Source: Pseudosulfitobacter sp. DSM 107133
Lineage (GTDB): Bacteria; Pseudomonadota; Alphaproteobacteria; Rhodobacterales; Rhodobacteraceae
Assembly: GCF_022788695.1 (NCBI RefSeq)
Contig: NZ_CP085154.1
Coordinates: 1,364,001-1,428,000, forward strand
DNA: 64,000 nucleotides
Reading direction: 5' to 3'
Of the stretch, positions 26,537 through 35,670 are shown piece by piece. A model generated the notes under the pieces. It saw nothing but the letters and a program-made list of their open reading frames with translations, was not told the origin of the DNA and ran no database searches. Position numbers and translations under genes: made by a program. How positions within the stretch are numbered: the first letter of the stretch is position 1; each line of letters starts with the position of its first letter.

Positions 26537-27219
26537 GTGGCACCGATCCGCGCCGCGATACGCCGCGACAGCCACTCTGACACGACCACCGCAGCCACGG
26601 CGATGGCACAGGCGATCAGCGTCAGCTGGGCGGCACGCGCTTCACCACCCGGCACTTGCAGATAGCTGTAGATGGCCGACGGCAGGGTCTGCGTCTGGCC
26701 GGGGATGGCCGCGACAAAGGTGATGGTTGCCCCGAACTCGCCCAATGCCTTGGCAAAGCCCATGACAGTGCCCGCCAGAATGCCCGGTGCGATCAGTGGC
26801 AGGGTGATGGTGGCGAACACCGCATAGCGCGGCGCGCCCAGCGTGGCGGCGGCGGCCTCGATGCGCGGATCGACCGCTTCGATGGCCAGCCGCATGGCGC
26901 GCACCATCAGTGGAAAGCCCATGACCATCGCGGCCAGCACCGCCCCCGTCCAGCGAAAGGCCAGCACCAGCCCCAAAGTTTGCTCCAGAAATCGCCCCAC
27001 GGGGGCGGTGCGGCCAAAGCTGAGCAGCAGCAGATAGCCCGTGACCACGGGCGGCAGCACCAGCGGCAGGTGGATCGCGGCGCTGAACAGATCCTTGCCC
27101 CAAAAGTCCCGCCGCGCCAGCAGCCACGCGCACCCCAGCGCCAGCGGCAGGCCGAGCAGTGTGGCAGTGCCGGAAACCAGCAGCGACAGGCGCAACGCTT
27201 CGTATCCGGCGGCGTCCAT
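26533..27219 (-). CDS. modB: Molybdate ABC transporter permease
   Basis: Inner-membrane channel of the molybdate importer, 228 residues and about five helices. LRLSLLVSGTATLLGLPLALGCAWLLAR opens it. The EAA loop that contacts ModC reads EAAAATLGAPRYAVFATITLPLIAPGI. AKALGEFGATITFVAAIPGQTQTLP is the ModB signature. The start ATG at 27217-27219 overlaps the modA stop by one base, which places the start better than any upstream codon. Confidence 0.95.
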   Translation of the reverse strand: MDAAGYEALRLSLLVSGTATLLGLPLALGCAWLLARRDFWGKDLFSAAIHLPLVLPPVVTGYLLLLSFGRTAPVGRFLEQTLGLVLAFRWTGAVLAAMVMGFPLMVRAMRLAIEAVDPRIEAAAATLGAPRYAVFATITLPLIAPGILAGTVMGFAKALGEFGATITFVAAIPGQTQTLPSAIYSYLQVPGGEARAAQLTLIACAIAVAAVVVSEWLSRRIAARIGAT

Positions 27220-27956
27220 CAGGGCAGGCCAAAGCCGTATTTGGAAAATATCCCAGCGGCTTGCGGGCTGCGCAGGGTGTCCATGAACGCGGCTCCGGCA
27301 GGGGTCAGCGCGGCGGCGGGATAGGTGATCGGCGGGTGCTGATCCTCGGGGATCTGCCACAGCACGCTGACCTTGGGTTCCGCCAGCGCGTCCGAGCCAT
27401 AGACCACGCCCAACGGCGCATCGCCGCGCGCCACCAGTGCCAGTGCGGCGCGGACGTTTTCAACCTCGGCCAGATGCGGCTCAAGCGCGTCCCACGCGCC
27501 GATTTGTTCCAGCCATGCACGGGCATAGATGCCCGCAGGCACCGATTGGCGTTGCCCTATGGCCAGTCTCTGGTCGCCCAGCCGCGCCAACAGCGCTGTG
27601 GCATCTGGGTCGGACAGGGCAGGGCCGGTGTGGCCGATCAGAACCAGAGTGTTGGTCAGCAGCGGCGCGGCGGTATCGGGGCCGACACTGCCCTGTTCTT
27701 GCAGCCAGTCCATCCATTGCGGATTGGCCAATACCACCACATCAGCAGGAGCACCTTGCGCCACCTGCCGTGCCATCGCGCCCGAACCGCCATAGGAAAT
27801 CGCCACAGTGTCGCTGCTGAGCGCGGCAACCTCGTCCAGCGCACCGCGCAGGCTGGCGGCGGCAAAGACAGTCACGTCCTGCGCCGTCACCGCCACGCAG
27901 GTCACGCAGACCATCAATGCGGCCAGACATGAATTGAGAAATGCTGTTTTGCCCAT
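27219..27956 (-). CDS. modA: Molybdate-binding periplasmic protein
   Basis: Captures molybdate or tungstate in the periplasm for ModBC. The 245-residue precursor has a signal peptide ending about AVTAQ, then DVTVFAAASLRGALDEVA, in which the Ser after AAA is an oxyanion ligand. ISYGGSGAMARQVAQGAPADVVVLAN and SVPAGIYARAWLEQIGAW are also ModA motifs. It is the first gene of modABC. No modE-type regulator or molybdenum-cofactor riboswitch is visible in the 178-bp gap to the divergent Nudix gene. Confidence 0.95.
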   Translation of the reverse strand: MGKTAFLNSCLAALMVCVTCVAVTAQDVTVFAAASLRGALDEVAALSSDTVAISYGGSGAMARQVAQGAPADVVVLANPQWMDWLQEQGSVGPDTAAPLLTNTLVLIGHTGPALSDPDATALLARLGDQRLAIGQRQSVPAGIYARAWLEQIGAWDALEPHLAEVENVRAALALVARGDAPLGVVYGSDALAEPKVSVLWQIPEDQHPPITYPAAALTPAGAAFMDTLRSPQAAGIFSKYGFGLP

Positions 27957-28134
27957 CAGCAGCAGTATTTACCCACGCCCGCGCCGCCACAAGTCCATTC
28001 TGTCGCGGGACAAGGCGTGGAAACTGTGATGAAAGATGGCCACCTTTACCTAAAATTCGTAAAAAGTTGGCATCCATCTGGTATCGTCCTCAAATCAGTG
28101 CATTGTAAACGTACCAAAAACTCTGAGGCACTTC

Positions 28135-28608
28135 ATGACCGCCCCGCTGATCAAGCAGCTTCCTATTTCGGTAAACGGTGCGCGCAAAACCGATGTGCGC
28201 ACCCAGTTTGCCGCGCTGTGTTGGCGTGTGGTGGATGGCAAGGTGCAAGTGTTGCTGATTACCTCGCGCGGGTCGCGGCGCTGGATTGTGCCCAAAGGGT
28301 GGCCGATGGACGGTCAAACCCCCGGAGAGGCGGCGCTGACCGAGGCCTGGGAAGAAGCCGGCGTGACCGGCAAGGTGGACTGGCGCCCTGTGGGGCTGTT
28401 TTCCTACAGCAAATCCGTAGGTGACGCGGATGATTTGCCCTGCGTTGCAATGGTCTATCCGGTGCGGGTCAAGTCACTGTCCAAGGATTTTCCCGAAGCG
28501 CAGGAACGCAAGCGCCGTTGGGTCAGCCGCAAGAAAGCCGCCCAATTGGTCGAAGAACCGGAGCTTGCGCAAATTATCAAGGATTTCGATCCGCGCATTT
28601 TGCGCTAA
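28135..28608 (+). CDS. Nudix hydrolase, diphosphoinositol-phosphohydrolase-like subgroup
   Basis: A 157-residue Nudix protein with RRWIVPKGWPM before the Nudix box, a layout typical of the DIPP-like subgroup that cleaves diphosphate bonds in nucleotides or inositol pyrophosphates. In the box (from the G of PKG to EAGV) the metal-binding TEAWEEAGV is present. The usual first Glu is Gln and the usual Arg of REUxEE is Thr. The catalytic EE pair is retained. It is transcribed away from modA. Confidence 0.88.
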   Translation: MTAPLIKQLPISVNGARKTDVRTQFAALCWRVVDGKVQVLLITSRGSRRWIVPKGWPMDGQTPGEAALTEAWEEAGVTGKVDWRPVGLFSYSKSVGDADDLPCVAMVYPVRVKSLSKDFPEAQERKRRWVSRKKAAQLVEEPELAQIIKDFDPRILR

Positions 28609-28691
28609 GGTGATACTGTCTGGGGACAGGGCCGCTTGACGCAGCGGTCTGCGTGTATATTTCGAGTGTGTTGACCTGTTTTGGAGTTGCA

Positions 28692-29129
28692 ATGATCCGC
28701 TATGCTTTGAAATGTGATCGGGGCCATGCTTTCGAAAGCTGGTTCAAATCAGCCGCGGCCTTTGAAACACTGCGCGCGGCGGGCCATTTGAATTGCACCG
28801 ATTGCGGCAGCCCCAACGTTCAAAAAGCCGTGATGGCACCACGCGTTGCGGCGGGTCGTGGTGATACCGAGAGCCCAACACCCGATGCCGCCCGCGACGC
28901 AAAGGCCGCCGAGGTCAAAGCCGCACTGGCGCAAATGCGCAAACATGTGGAAGAGAATTCAACCTATGTGGGCGGCAATTTCGCCTGTGAGGCCCGCGCG
29001 ATGCATCTGGGCGATGCCCCTGAACGCGCAATTCACGGCGAGGCAAAACCTGACGAAGCCCGCGCGTTGATTGAAGATGGCGTGCCGGTCATGCCGCTGC
29101 CATTCCTTCCCAAAAACAAGGTGAACTGA
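28692..29129 (+). CDS. DUF1178 family protein
   Basis: A 145-residue cytoplasmic protein. The N-terminus MIRYALKCDRGHAFESWFKS and the following NCTDCGSPNVQKAVMAPRV give a Cys...CxxC pattern that may bind zinc. The C-terminal half contains GNFACEARAMHLGDAPERAIHGEA, the conserved DUF1178 segment. The function is unknown. The start at 28692 matches the family, and a 13-residue upstream extension is rejected. It is followed after 3 bp by an SDR gene, so the two form an operon. Confidence 0.92.
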   Translation: MIRYALKCDRGHAFESWFKSAAAFETLRAAGHLNCTDCGSPNVQKAVMAPRVAAGRGDTESPTPDAARDAKAAEVKAALAQMRKHVEENSTYVGGNFACEARAMHLGDAPERAIHGEAKPDEARALIEDGVPVMPLPFLPKNKVN

Positions 29130-29132
29130 ACA

Positions 29133-29774
29133 ATGAACATCGTCATTACGGGCGCGACGCGCGGCATTGGCGCGGGTCTTGCCGCGCATTATCGGGCTGC
29201 GGATCACAGCGTAACGGGCACGGGGCGCGGCGTGGGGGCAGATGTGGTGATGGACGCGATGCAGCCTGCGGAATTCGCCAAACTGGCTGCGGCTTTGGGC
29301 GATGCCCCCGTTGACCTGCTGGTGTGCAATGCAGGCGTCTATCTGGACAAGGGCGAGAGCATCGAAGACGGCTATGGTGCGGATCTCTGGGCGCAATCCT
29401 TTGCGGTGAATGTGACGGCGGTTTTCCAGACGGTTCAGACACTGTTGCCCAATCTGCGCGCGGCCAAGGGCAAGATCGCCATTATCTCCAGCCAGATGGC
29501 TTCTCATACGCGCGCGCCCGGGGGCAGCTATATCTACCGTGCCTCGAAAGCAGCAGCGCTGAATCTGGGGCGCAACCTTGCGACAGACCTGAAAGCCGAC
29601 GGCATTGCCGTGGGTATTTACCACCCCGGATGGGTGCGCACGGAAATGGGCACCGATGCGGCTGAAATCTCGATAGAGGAGAGCGTGGCCGGCCTGAGCG
29701 CGCGATTTGCCGCGCTGGACATCGCCACCAGCGGCGCCTTTCTGACCTGGGACGGGCAGGCGCACGCCTATTGA
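29133..29774 (+). CDS. SDR family oxidoreductase
   Basis: A 213-residue short-chain dehydrogenase with ITGATRGIGAGLAAHY (cofactor loop TGxxxGIG), VCNAGVYL (NAG), an ISSQMASH catalytic Ser, and YIYRASKAAALNLGR (YxxxK). The short length and VRTEMGTDAAEISIEESVAGL near the end resemble CsgA-like / C-factor SDRs. The substrate is unknown. It is co-transcribed with the DUF1178 gene, which gives no clear hint. Confidence 0.88.
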   Translation: MNIVITGATRGIGAGLAAHYRAADHSVTGTGRGVGADVVMDAMQPAEFAKLAAALGDAPVDLLVCNAGVYLDKGESIEDGYGADLWAQSFAVNVTAVFQTVQTLLPNLRAAKGKIAIISSQMASHTRAPGGSYIYRASKAAALNLGRNLATDLKADGIAVGIYHPGWVRTEMGTDAAEISIEESVAGLSARFAALDIATSGAFLTWDGQAHAY

Positions 29775-29803
29775 GCCCGCACGGCGTGGCTGTGCAGGTG
29801 GTG

Positions 29804-29866
29804 CCGGGGGCTGTCTGCCCCCCGGCGCATGCGCGCCGTCCCCCGAGGATTTATCGAACCAGAGAA
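29804..29866. repeat. GC-rich intergenic repeat, copy C
   Basis: Contains GGGGGCTGTCTGCCCCCC, GGCGCATGCGC, CCGTCCCCCGAGGATTTATC. Near-identical to copy B at 21678. Lies after the SDR gene and before lysC. Confidence 0.8.
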
Positions 29867-29953
29867 GGGTGGGCGGTATTAATCACCCTGTTGACGCTTG
29901 TCTTTGGCGTTTGTGACGCGTAGGGAAACCTCGGATTTTGAGGTGAGGACATC

Positions 29954-31192
29954 ATGCCCGTTCTGGTGATGAAATTTGGCGGTACATCCGTGGCCACACT
30001 TGACCGCATCCGTCGCGCTGCAAAACGCGTGGGCGTCGAAGTGGCCAAGGGCTATGATGTGATCGTGATTGTCTCGGCGATGTCGGGCAAGACCAACGAG
30101 CTGGTTGGCTGGGTCAACGAAACCTCGCCGATGTATGACGCACGCGAATATGATGCTGTCGTGTCTTCGGGCGAGAACGTGACAGCCGGTCTGATGGCGC
30201 TGACCTTGCAGGAAATGGACGTGCCCGCGCGGTCCTGGCAGGGCTGGCAGGTGCCGGTGAAAACCACCAGTGCGCATTCTTCTGCCCGGATCGAGGAGAT
30301 CCCCAGCGCCAACATCATGGCCAAGTTCGAGCAGGGCATGCGCGTGGCCGTGGTTGCAGGGTTCCAGGGCGTCAGCCCAGAGGGGCGCATCACCACGCTG
30401 GGCCGTGGCGGCAGTGACACCACGGCTGTGGCTTTTGCGGCGGCGTTCAACGCGGAACGCTGCGATATCTACACCGACGTGGACGGGGTCTACACCACCG
30501 ACCCGCGGGTCAGCGCCAAGGCGCGCAAGCTGGACAAGATCGCGTTTGAAGAGATGCTGGAACTGGCCTCTTTGGGCGCCAAGGTCTTGCAGACCCGCTC
30601 GGTCGAACTGGCAATGCGCTATAAGGTCAAGCTGCGGGTGCTGAGCAGTTTCGAGGAACAATCGGACACGGCCGGAACGCTGGTCTGTGACGAGGAGGAA
30701 ATCATGGAAAACAATGTTGTAGCCGGTGTCGCATTCAGCCGCGACGAAGCGAAAATGACCCTTGTGTCGGTTGCCGACCGTCCGGGGATCGCGGCCACCA
30801 TCTTTACCGCACTCAGCGAGGCGGGCGTGAATGTAGACATGATCGTGCAGAACATCGCCGAAGAGGGACGCACGGACATGACGTGGTCGTGCCCCAACGA
30901 TCAGGTCAAGCGCGCCGAAAAGGCAATGGAAGCGGCCAGGGAAGCGGGCGTGATCCGGTTTGAAGAGCTGATCGCCGATTTGGACGTGGCCAAGGTCAGC
31001 GTTGTCGGCATCGGCATGCGCAGCCACACGGGCGTTGCGGCCAAGATGTTTCAGGTGCTGTCGAACGAGGGCATCAACATCAAGGTTATCACCACATCCG
31101 AGATCAAGATCAGCGTGCTGATCGACCGCAAGTACATGGAACTGGCGGTTCAGGCCTTGCACGACGCCTTTGAACTGGAAAAATCTGCCTGA
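29954..31192 (+). CDS. lysC: Aspartate kinase
   Basis: Phosphorylates aspartate, the first step to lysine, threonine, methionine and diaminopimelate. The 412-residue protein begins PVLVMKFGGTSVATLDRI, with KFGGTS as the nucleotide/aspartate site. It has GRGGSDTTAVAFAAAF and DVDGVYTTDPR, then two ACT domains (about residues 260-330 and 345-405) for feedback control, recognisable by VADRPGIAATIF and GIGMRSHTGVAAKMF. It matches the monofunctional alpha/beta type. No lysine riboswitch is visible upstream. thrC at 9014 acts later in the same pathway. Confidence 0.96.
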   Translation: MPVLVMKFGGTSVATLDRIRRAAKRVGVEVAKGYDVIVIVSAMSGKTNELVGWVNETSPMYDAREYDAVVSSGENVTAGLMALTLQEMDVPARSWQGWQVPVKTTSAHSSARIEEIPSANIMAKFEQGMRVAVVAGFQGVSPEGRITTLGRGGSDTTAVAFAAAFNAERCDIYTDVDGVYTTDPRVSAKARKLDKIAFEEMLELASLGAKVLQTRSVELAMRYKVKLRVLSSFEEQSDTAGTLVCDEEEIMENNVVAGVAFSRDEAKMTLVSVADRPGIAATIFTALSEAGVNVDMIVQNIAEEGRTDMTWSCPNDQVKRAEKAMEAAREAGVIRFEELIADLDVAKVSVVGIGMRSHTGVAAKMFQVLSNEGINIKVITTSEIKISVLIDRKYMELAVQALHDAFELEKSA

Positions 31193-31210
31193 ATTCAAGG
31201 CCGAAATTGT

Positions 31211-31237
31211 CAGGCTGCGCGCGTTTAGGGCAGCCTG
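31211..31237 (+). terminator. Stem-loop downstream of lysC
   Basis: CAGGCTGC (31211-31218) pairs with GCAGCCTG (31230-31237) around an 11-nt loop, 18 bp after the lysC stop. There is no T-run. It is likely a 3'-end stabiliser or weak terminator before ptsP. Confidence 0.4.
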
Positions 31238-31350
31238 TGCGACATTCCGCAAAGGCAGCGCGCAAAACCAGGGGTTCGGCGCAAAACTCCGTTTCTTATT
31301 GCGGCCCGGTGTGATCTAAGCTGATACCGGACACCAAGGGGGGCGCCAGA

Positions 31351-33588
31351 ATGACAGAGCGCACAGACACCGAGAGCCGCAAACTGCTGGGTCGGCTTCG
31401 TGATGAACTGGCAGGCGATGCACCGGGTCAGACACGGCTGGACAAGATCACAGCGTTGATCGCGTCGTCGATGGGCTGCGAGGTGTGCTCGATCTACCTG
31501 TTCCGCGATCAGGAAACGCTGGAACTGTGCGCCACCGAAGGGTTGAAAGCCGAGGCGGTTCACCAGACGCGGATGCGTCTGGGCGAAGGGCTGGTGGGCC
31601 GTGTGGCGCAGCGCCGTCAGGTGGTGAACACCGCGAATGCGCCGCAGGCCAGCGGGTTCCGTTTTATGCCCGAAACCGGCGAAGAGGTGTATTCCAGCTT
31701 TCTTGGCATTCCGGTTCAACGTCTGGGCGAGGCGCTGGGCGTTCTGGTGGTGCAGTCCAAGGAAGCCCGCGAGTTCTCTGCCGATGAAATCTATGCACTG
31801 GAAGTGGTCGCGATGGTTCTGGCCGAAATGACAGAACTGGGCGCATTTATCGGTGAAGGTGCCGCGATGTCGGCGCGGCACAGCCATCCGGTGATGATCA
31901 AGGGCACAACGGGTCAGGAGGGTGTGGCCGAGGGGCATATCTGGCTGCACGAGCCGCGCGTGGTGGTGGTGAACCCCATCGCGGATGATCCGCACCGCGA
32001 AATGGAGCGTCTGAACGCCGCTGTTGACGAGTTGCGCATTGGCGTGGACAAGATGCTGAGCCTGGCAGGGCCGGATCAGGAACAGCGGCAGGTGCTGGAA
32101 GCCTATCGGATGTTCGCCAATTCCAAAAGCTGGATGCGCCGGATGGAAGAGGACATTGCCCGCGGGCTAAGCGCCGAAGCCGCGGTTGAAAAAGAACAAT
32201 CACTGGCGCGTGCGCGTGTGGGGCAAGCCGCTGACGGCTATTTGCGCGAACGGCTTAGCGATCTGGACGATCTGTCGAACCGGCTGCTGCGTATTCTGAC
32301 GGGGCAGGGACAGGACACGGGGGCGGAAATGCCGCCTGATCCCATCCTGGTGGCGCGTAACATCGGCCCGGGTGAATTGCTGGATTACGGACGCAATTTG
32401 AAAGGCATCGTACTTGAGGCCGGATCGGTTGGCAGCCACGCGGCCATCGTTGCACGGGCGTTGGCCATACCGCTGGTTGTGCATGCCAAAGGCATCACCA
32501 CCGAGGCGTTGAACGGTGACCCCGTGATGGTGGACGGCGATCAGGGCATTGTGCACCTGCGCCCTGACGACAACGTCGTGTCGGCCTTTCGTGACAAAAT
32601 GGCGATGCAGGCCGAGGCGCTTGAACGCTATGCGTCGATCCGTGACAAGCCCGCCGTGACCCTGTGCGGCGCCAAGATTGATCTGATGATGAACGCGGGT
32701 CTGATGGCTGATCTGCCGTCTTTGCCCTCGTCGGGCGCCGAAGGGGTGGGGTTGTTTCGCACCGAGTTGCAGTTTCTTATCCGCAACCAGATGCCGCAAC
32801 GCTCTGAGCTGAGCGCTTTATACGCGCGTGTCATCGACGCCGCGCAGGGCAAGCCGGTGGTCTTTCGCACGCTTGATATCGGGTCGGACAAGGTGCTGAC
32901 CTATATGAAACCCAACGACGAGCCGAACCCGGCTATGGGGTGGCGCGCGATCCGCGTGGGGCTGGACAAGCCGGGCGTGTTGCGGATGCAGTTGCAGGCG
33001 TTGATGCGGGCATCAAGCGGACGGCCCCTGTATGTGATGTTCCCTTTTGTTGCCCAATACGAAGAATACACACAGGCGCGCGCCGAGGTCGACAAGGCGC
33101 TGGAACGCGAGCGTCGGTTGGGGCATCCATTGCCCTCGAAAATCGAAGTCGGGGCAATGCTGGAAACGCCGTCGCTGGGCTTTGCGCCGCGTCAGTTTTT
33201 TGAAGAGGTTGATTTCATTTCGATCGGGGGCAATGACCTTAAACAGTTCTTTTTTGCGGCGGACCGCGAAAACGAACGGGTGCGCCGACGCTATGACTCT
33301 TTGAACGTCAGCTTTCTTAGCTTTCTGGAACAGATCGTTGAACGCTGTTCTGCGTCCAATACGCCTGTTTCCTTCTGCGGCGAAGATGCGGGCCGCCCTG
33401 TCGAGGCGATTTGTCTGGCCGCGATCGGGCTGCGCCGTCTGTCGATGCGGCCTGCGTCGATCGGGCCGGTAAAATCGCTGTTGCGCCGCACGAATTTGCA
33501 AGAGCTGCGCAAAGTGATTGCAGACACCCGTCATCGCGGCGCGATGTCGGTGCGCCCTGCTGTAATGGAGTGGCTGAAAGAGCAATAG
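31351..33588 (+). CDS. ptsP: Phosphoenolpyruvate-protein phosphotransferase PtsP (enzyme I-Ntr)
   Basis: First enzyme of the nitrogen-related phosphotransferase system. It passes phosphate from PEP to NPr and then EIIA-Ntr, a regulatory cascade. The 745-residue protein has an N-terminal GAF domain (about 15-165, LFRDQETLELCATEGL, GEGLVGRVAQ). The EI N-terminal helical region follows, with the phosphorylated His363 in GSVGSHAAIVARALAIPLVV. The C-terminal TIM barrel carries GAEGVGLFRTELQFL, RTLDIGSDK, SIGGNDLKQFFFA and FCGEDAG. The GAF domain marks the Ntr form. It follows lysC on the same strand by 158 bp. Confidence 0.95.
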   Translation: MTERTDTESRKLLGRLRDELAGDAPGQTRLDKITALIASSMGCEVCSIYLFRDQETLELCATEGLKAEAVHQTRMRLGEGLVGRVAQRRQVVNTANAPQASGFRFMPETGEEVYSSFLGIPVQRLGEALGVLVVQSKEAREFSADEIYALEVVAMVLAEMTELGAFIGEGAAMSARHSHPVMIKGTTGQEGVAEGHIWLHEPRVVVVNPIADDPHREMERLNAAVDELRIGVDKMLSLAGPDQEQRQVLEAYRMFANSKSWMRRMEEDIARGLSAEAAVEKEQSLARARVGQAADGYLRERLSDLDDLSNRLLRILTGQGQDTGAEMPPDPILVARNIGPGELLDYGRNLKGIVLEAGSVGSHAAIVARALAIPLVVHAKGITTEALNGDPVMVDGDQGIVHLRPDDNVVSAFRDKMAMQAEALERYASIRDKPAVTLCGAKIDLMMNAGLMADLPSLPSSGAEGVGLFRTELQFLIRNQMPQRSELSALYARVIDAAQGKPVVFRTLDIGSDKVLTYMKPNDEPNPAMGWRAIRVGLDKPGVLRMQLQALMRASSGRPLYVMFPFVAQYEEYTQARAEVDKALERERRLGHPLPSKIEVGAMLETPSLGFAPRQFFEEVDFISIGGNDLKQFFFAADRENERVRRRYDSLNVSFLSFLEQIVERCSASNTPVSFCGEDAGRPVEAICLAAIGLRRLSMRPASIGPVKSLLRRTNLQELRKVIADTRHRGAMSVRPAVMEWLKEQ

Positions 33589-33997
33589 GCATGGGCGTCG
33601 CAATGGGTCAGCTTTCAATTTTCATGCTTTTTGCGGCGTAATTTTTGGATTTTTCGGGAATTTATCGTCTTAATGATGCTTTTCCAGCCGGGCGATCAGT
33701 TTCGGGGCAGCCGGACATGCATGGCACATTACATCCGGTGTGCATCTGTTTTGCTGCCTTGTTTGTTGCACCGGCTGGCACTTGAAACATGCGGGTACAG
33801 AGAAGAATGTACACTTTGCCCGTCTCCGGGGCGTCCGCGCCTGCGCCCGCATTCTGCTGTCTGTCAGAATATTACGCAGCGTCCTGAATAGGATCATCTC
33901 GCGGTTGTCTTCGGTATATCCATGGACATACGGTGCCACTCAAGAGGCAGGGCCGTGAACGATGCCTTGCGCAGATGCCCGACACGAGGATTACAAG
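33589..33997. other. 409-bp intergenic region upstream of the galactonate-type operon
   Basis: No gene is supported. Frames of about 60-90 codons on both strands resemble nothing known and lack ribosome-binding sites. Composition is more AT-rich at the left (around 33630-33680). The region near 33900-33960 probably carries the promoter of the SDR-dgoK-dgoA operon, but I see no convincing -35/-10 pair or operator. Confidence 0.4.
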
Positions 33998-34768
33998 ATG
34001 ACACCTTATGCAACCTTCCACGATCTCGACGGTGTGTCGGTTTTCATTACCGGCGGCGGCTCGGGAATCGGGGCCGCGCTCAGCGAAGGGTTTCTGGCGC
34101 AGGGAGCCAAAGTTGCCTTTGTCCAGCGCTCGGATGCCAGCGCTTTTGTGGCGGAAATGGCCGGAAAATACGCGCATGATCCGCTGTTTATTCCCTGCGA
34201 TATTACCGATATCCCGGCCTTGTCCAAGGCGATGCAGGCGGCGGCAAGCGCGCACGGGCCAATCACGCGGCTGGTGAACAATGCGGCCAATGACACCCGC
34301 CACACGGTTGCGGAAACCACCGTGGAGGACTGGGACGCCTATCAAAACGTCAACCTGCGCCCGCATTTCTTTACGGCCCAGACCGTAGCCCCGATGATGA
34401 AGGCGGCGGGCTATGGCTCGATCGTCAACTTTTCCTCGATTGCCTATATGATGGGCATGGCCGGAATGGCGGGCTATGTCACGGCCAAGGCGGCGGTGAC
34501 CGGTCTGACACGCGCGCTGGCGCGCGAATTGGGGCCGGATCAGATCCGTGTTAACGCGGTGATGCCGGGCTGGGTGCTGACCCAGCGGCAGATGGACCTG
34601 TGGGCGACGCCCGAAGATCTTGCGGCCCATCTTGAACGGCAATGCCTGCCCGAACACCTTGCGCCGCGCGATATTGTGGATGCGGTATTGTTCCTGTCCT
34701 CCCAAGCCAGCCGGATGATCACAGGGCAGGCGATGGTTGTGGACGGCGGCGTGGCGGTGACGGGTTGA
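33998..34768 (+). CDS. SDR dehydrogenase, probable sugar 1-dehydrogenase of the galactonate operon
   Basis: A 256-residue classic SDR: ITGGGSGIGAALSEGF cofactor loop, VNNAAND, NFSSIAYM catalytic Ser, YVTAKAAVTGLTRALA (YxxxK) and the C-terminal MVVDGGVAV. It heads an operon with 2-dehydro-3-deoxygalactonokinase, its aldolase and an SMP-30 lactonase. Oxidation of D-galactose or a related aldose to the lactone is therefore the natural first step. The cofactor (NAD or NADP) is not obvious. The start at 33998 matches family length. It overlaps dgoK by one base. Confidence 0.88.
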   Translation: MTPYATFHDLDGVSVFITGGGSGIGAALSEGFLAQGAKVAFVQRSDASAFVAEMAGKYAHDPLFIPCDITDIPALSKAMQAAASAHGPITRLVNNAANDTRHTVAETTVEDWDAYQNVNLRPHFFTAQTVAPMMKAAGYGSIVNFSSIAYMMGMAGMAGYVTAKAAVTGLTRALARELGPDQIRVNAVMPGWVLTQRQMDLWATPEDLAAHLERQCLPEHLAPRDIVDAVLFLSSQASRMITGQAMVVDGGVAVTG

Positions 34769-35670
34769 TGGCGGTGGTGGACTGGATTGCAGTTGATTGG
34801 GGTACAACCCATATGCGGGCATGGCTGATGGCCGCGGATGGTCAGGTGCTTGATGCGCGCAGCAGTGACCGGGGCATGGGAACCCTTGCGCCAGAGGGGT
34901 ACGAAGCGGCGCTGTTGGCGCTGGTGGCGGACGATCTGGCTGACGGGACAGTTCCGGTGATTGTCTGCGGCATGGCCGGTGCGAAACAGGGCTGGGCCGA
35001 AGCACCTTATGCTGCTGTGCCCTGCGCCCCGCCAGACCCGCGCGGCGCGCGCCATGTACCGACGCAGGATGCGCGTTTACAGGTCTACATCCTGTCCGGC
35101 GTCAGCCAGCACAGCCCGGCCGAAGTCATGCGCGGCGAAGAAACCCAGATCAAGGGGTTGATCGCCAGCCGCCCCGATTTTGACGGCGTCGCCTGTCTGC
35201 CGGGCACCCATACAAAATGGGCGCATCTGAGCGCGGGCGAGATTGTCAGCTTTCAGACTTTCATGACCGGTGAAATGTTTGCTTTGCTGTCGCAGCAATC
35301 GGTCTTGCGTCATACAGTGGCATCGACAGGCTGGGATGACGACGCCTTTGCCACCGCTGTCGATGACGCCATGAGCCGCCCGCAGGCCGTCGCCGCCAAA
35401 CTGTTCGGTCTGCGCGCCGATGCATTGTTAAACGCGCTTGACGGCGCCACGGCCCGCGCGCGGCTTTCGGGCCTGCTGATCGGGATCGAACTGGCCGCGG
35501 CGCGCCCCTATTGGCTGGGTCAGCAGGTTGCCCTGATCGGGGCGGCGGCGTCATGCGATGCCTATCAAAATGCGCTAACAGCGCAGGGCGTGCCGGTTTT
35601 GCGACTGGACCCGACCGAAATGACATTGGCCGGCTTGTCTGCCGCCTATTCAGAACTGGAGCCTTCATGA
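34768..35670 (+). CDS. dgoK: 2-dehydro-3-deoxygalactonokinase
   Basis: Phosphorylates 2-keto-3-deoxygalactonate at C6. The 300-residue protein has the ATP-phosphate motif [51 protein letters not shown], and [12 protein letters not shown], all diagnostic of DgoK. The start ATG overlaps the SDR stop (TGATG). It overlaps dgoA by 4 bp (ATGA). This tight coupling shows a single catabolic operon. Confidence 0.94.
   Translation: MAVVDWIAVDWGTTHMRAWLMAADGQVLDARSSDRGMGTLAPEGYEAALLALVADDLADGTVPVIVCGMAGAKQGWAEAPYAAVPCAPPDPRGARHVPTQDARLQVYILSGVSQHSPAEVMRGEETQIKGLIASRPDFDGVACLPGTHTKWAHLSAGEIVSFQTFMTGEMFALLSQQSVLRHTVASTGWDDDAFATAVDDAMSRPQAVAAKLFGLRADALLNALDGATARARLSGLLIGIELAAARPYWLGQQVALIGAAASCDAYQNALTAQGVPVLRLDPTEMTLAGLSAAYSELEPS

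Noticed and set aside
27957..28134. ModE box or molybdenum-cofactor riboswitch upstream of modA
   Set aside because: No ATATA-type palindrome and no conserved cofactor-aptamer words found in the 178-bp divergent region.
33670..33939. 89-codon minus-strand frame in the gap before the galactonate-type operon
   Set aside because: Basic, Cys/Arg-rich translation, no ribosome-binding site and no family resemblance.
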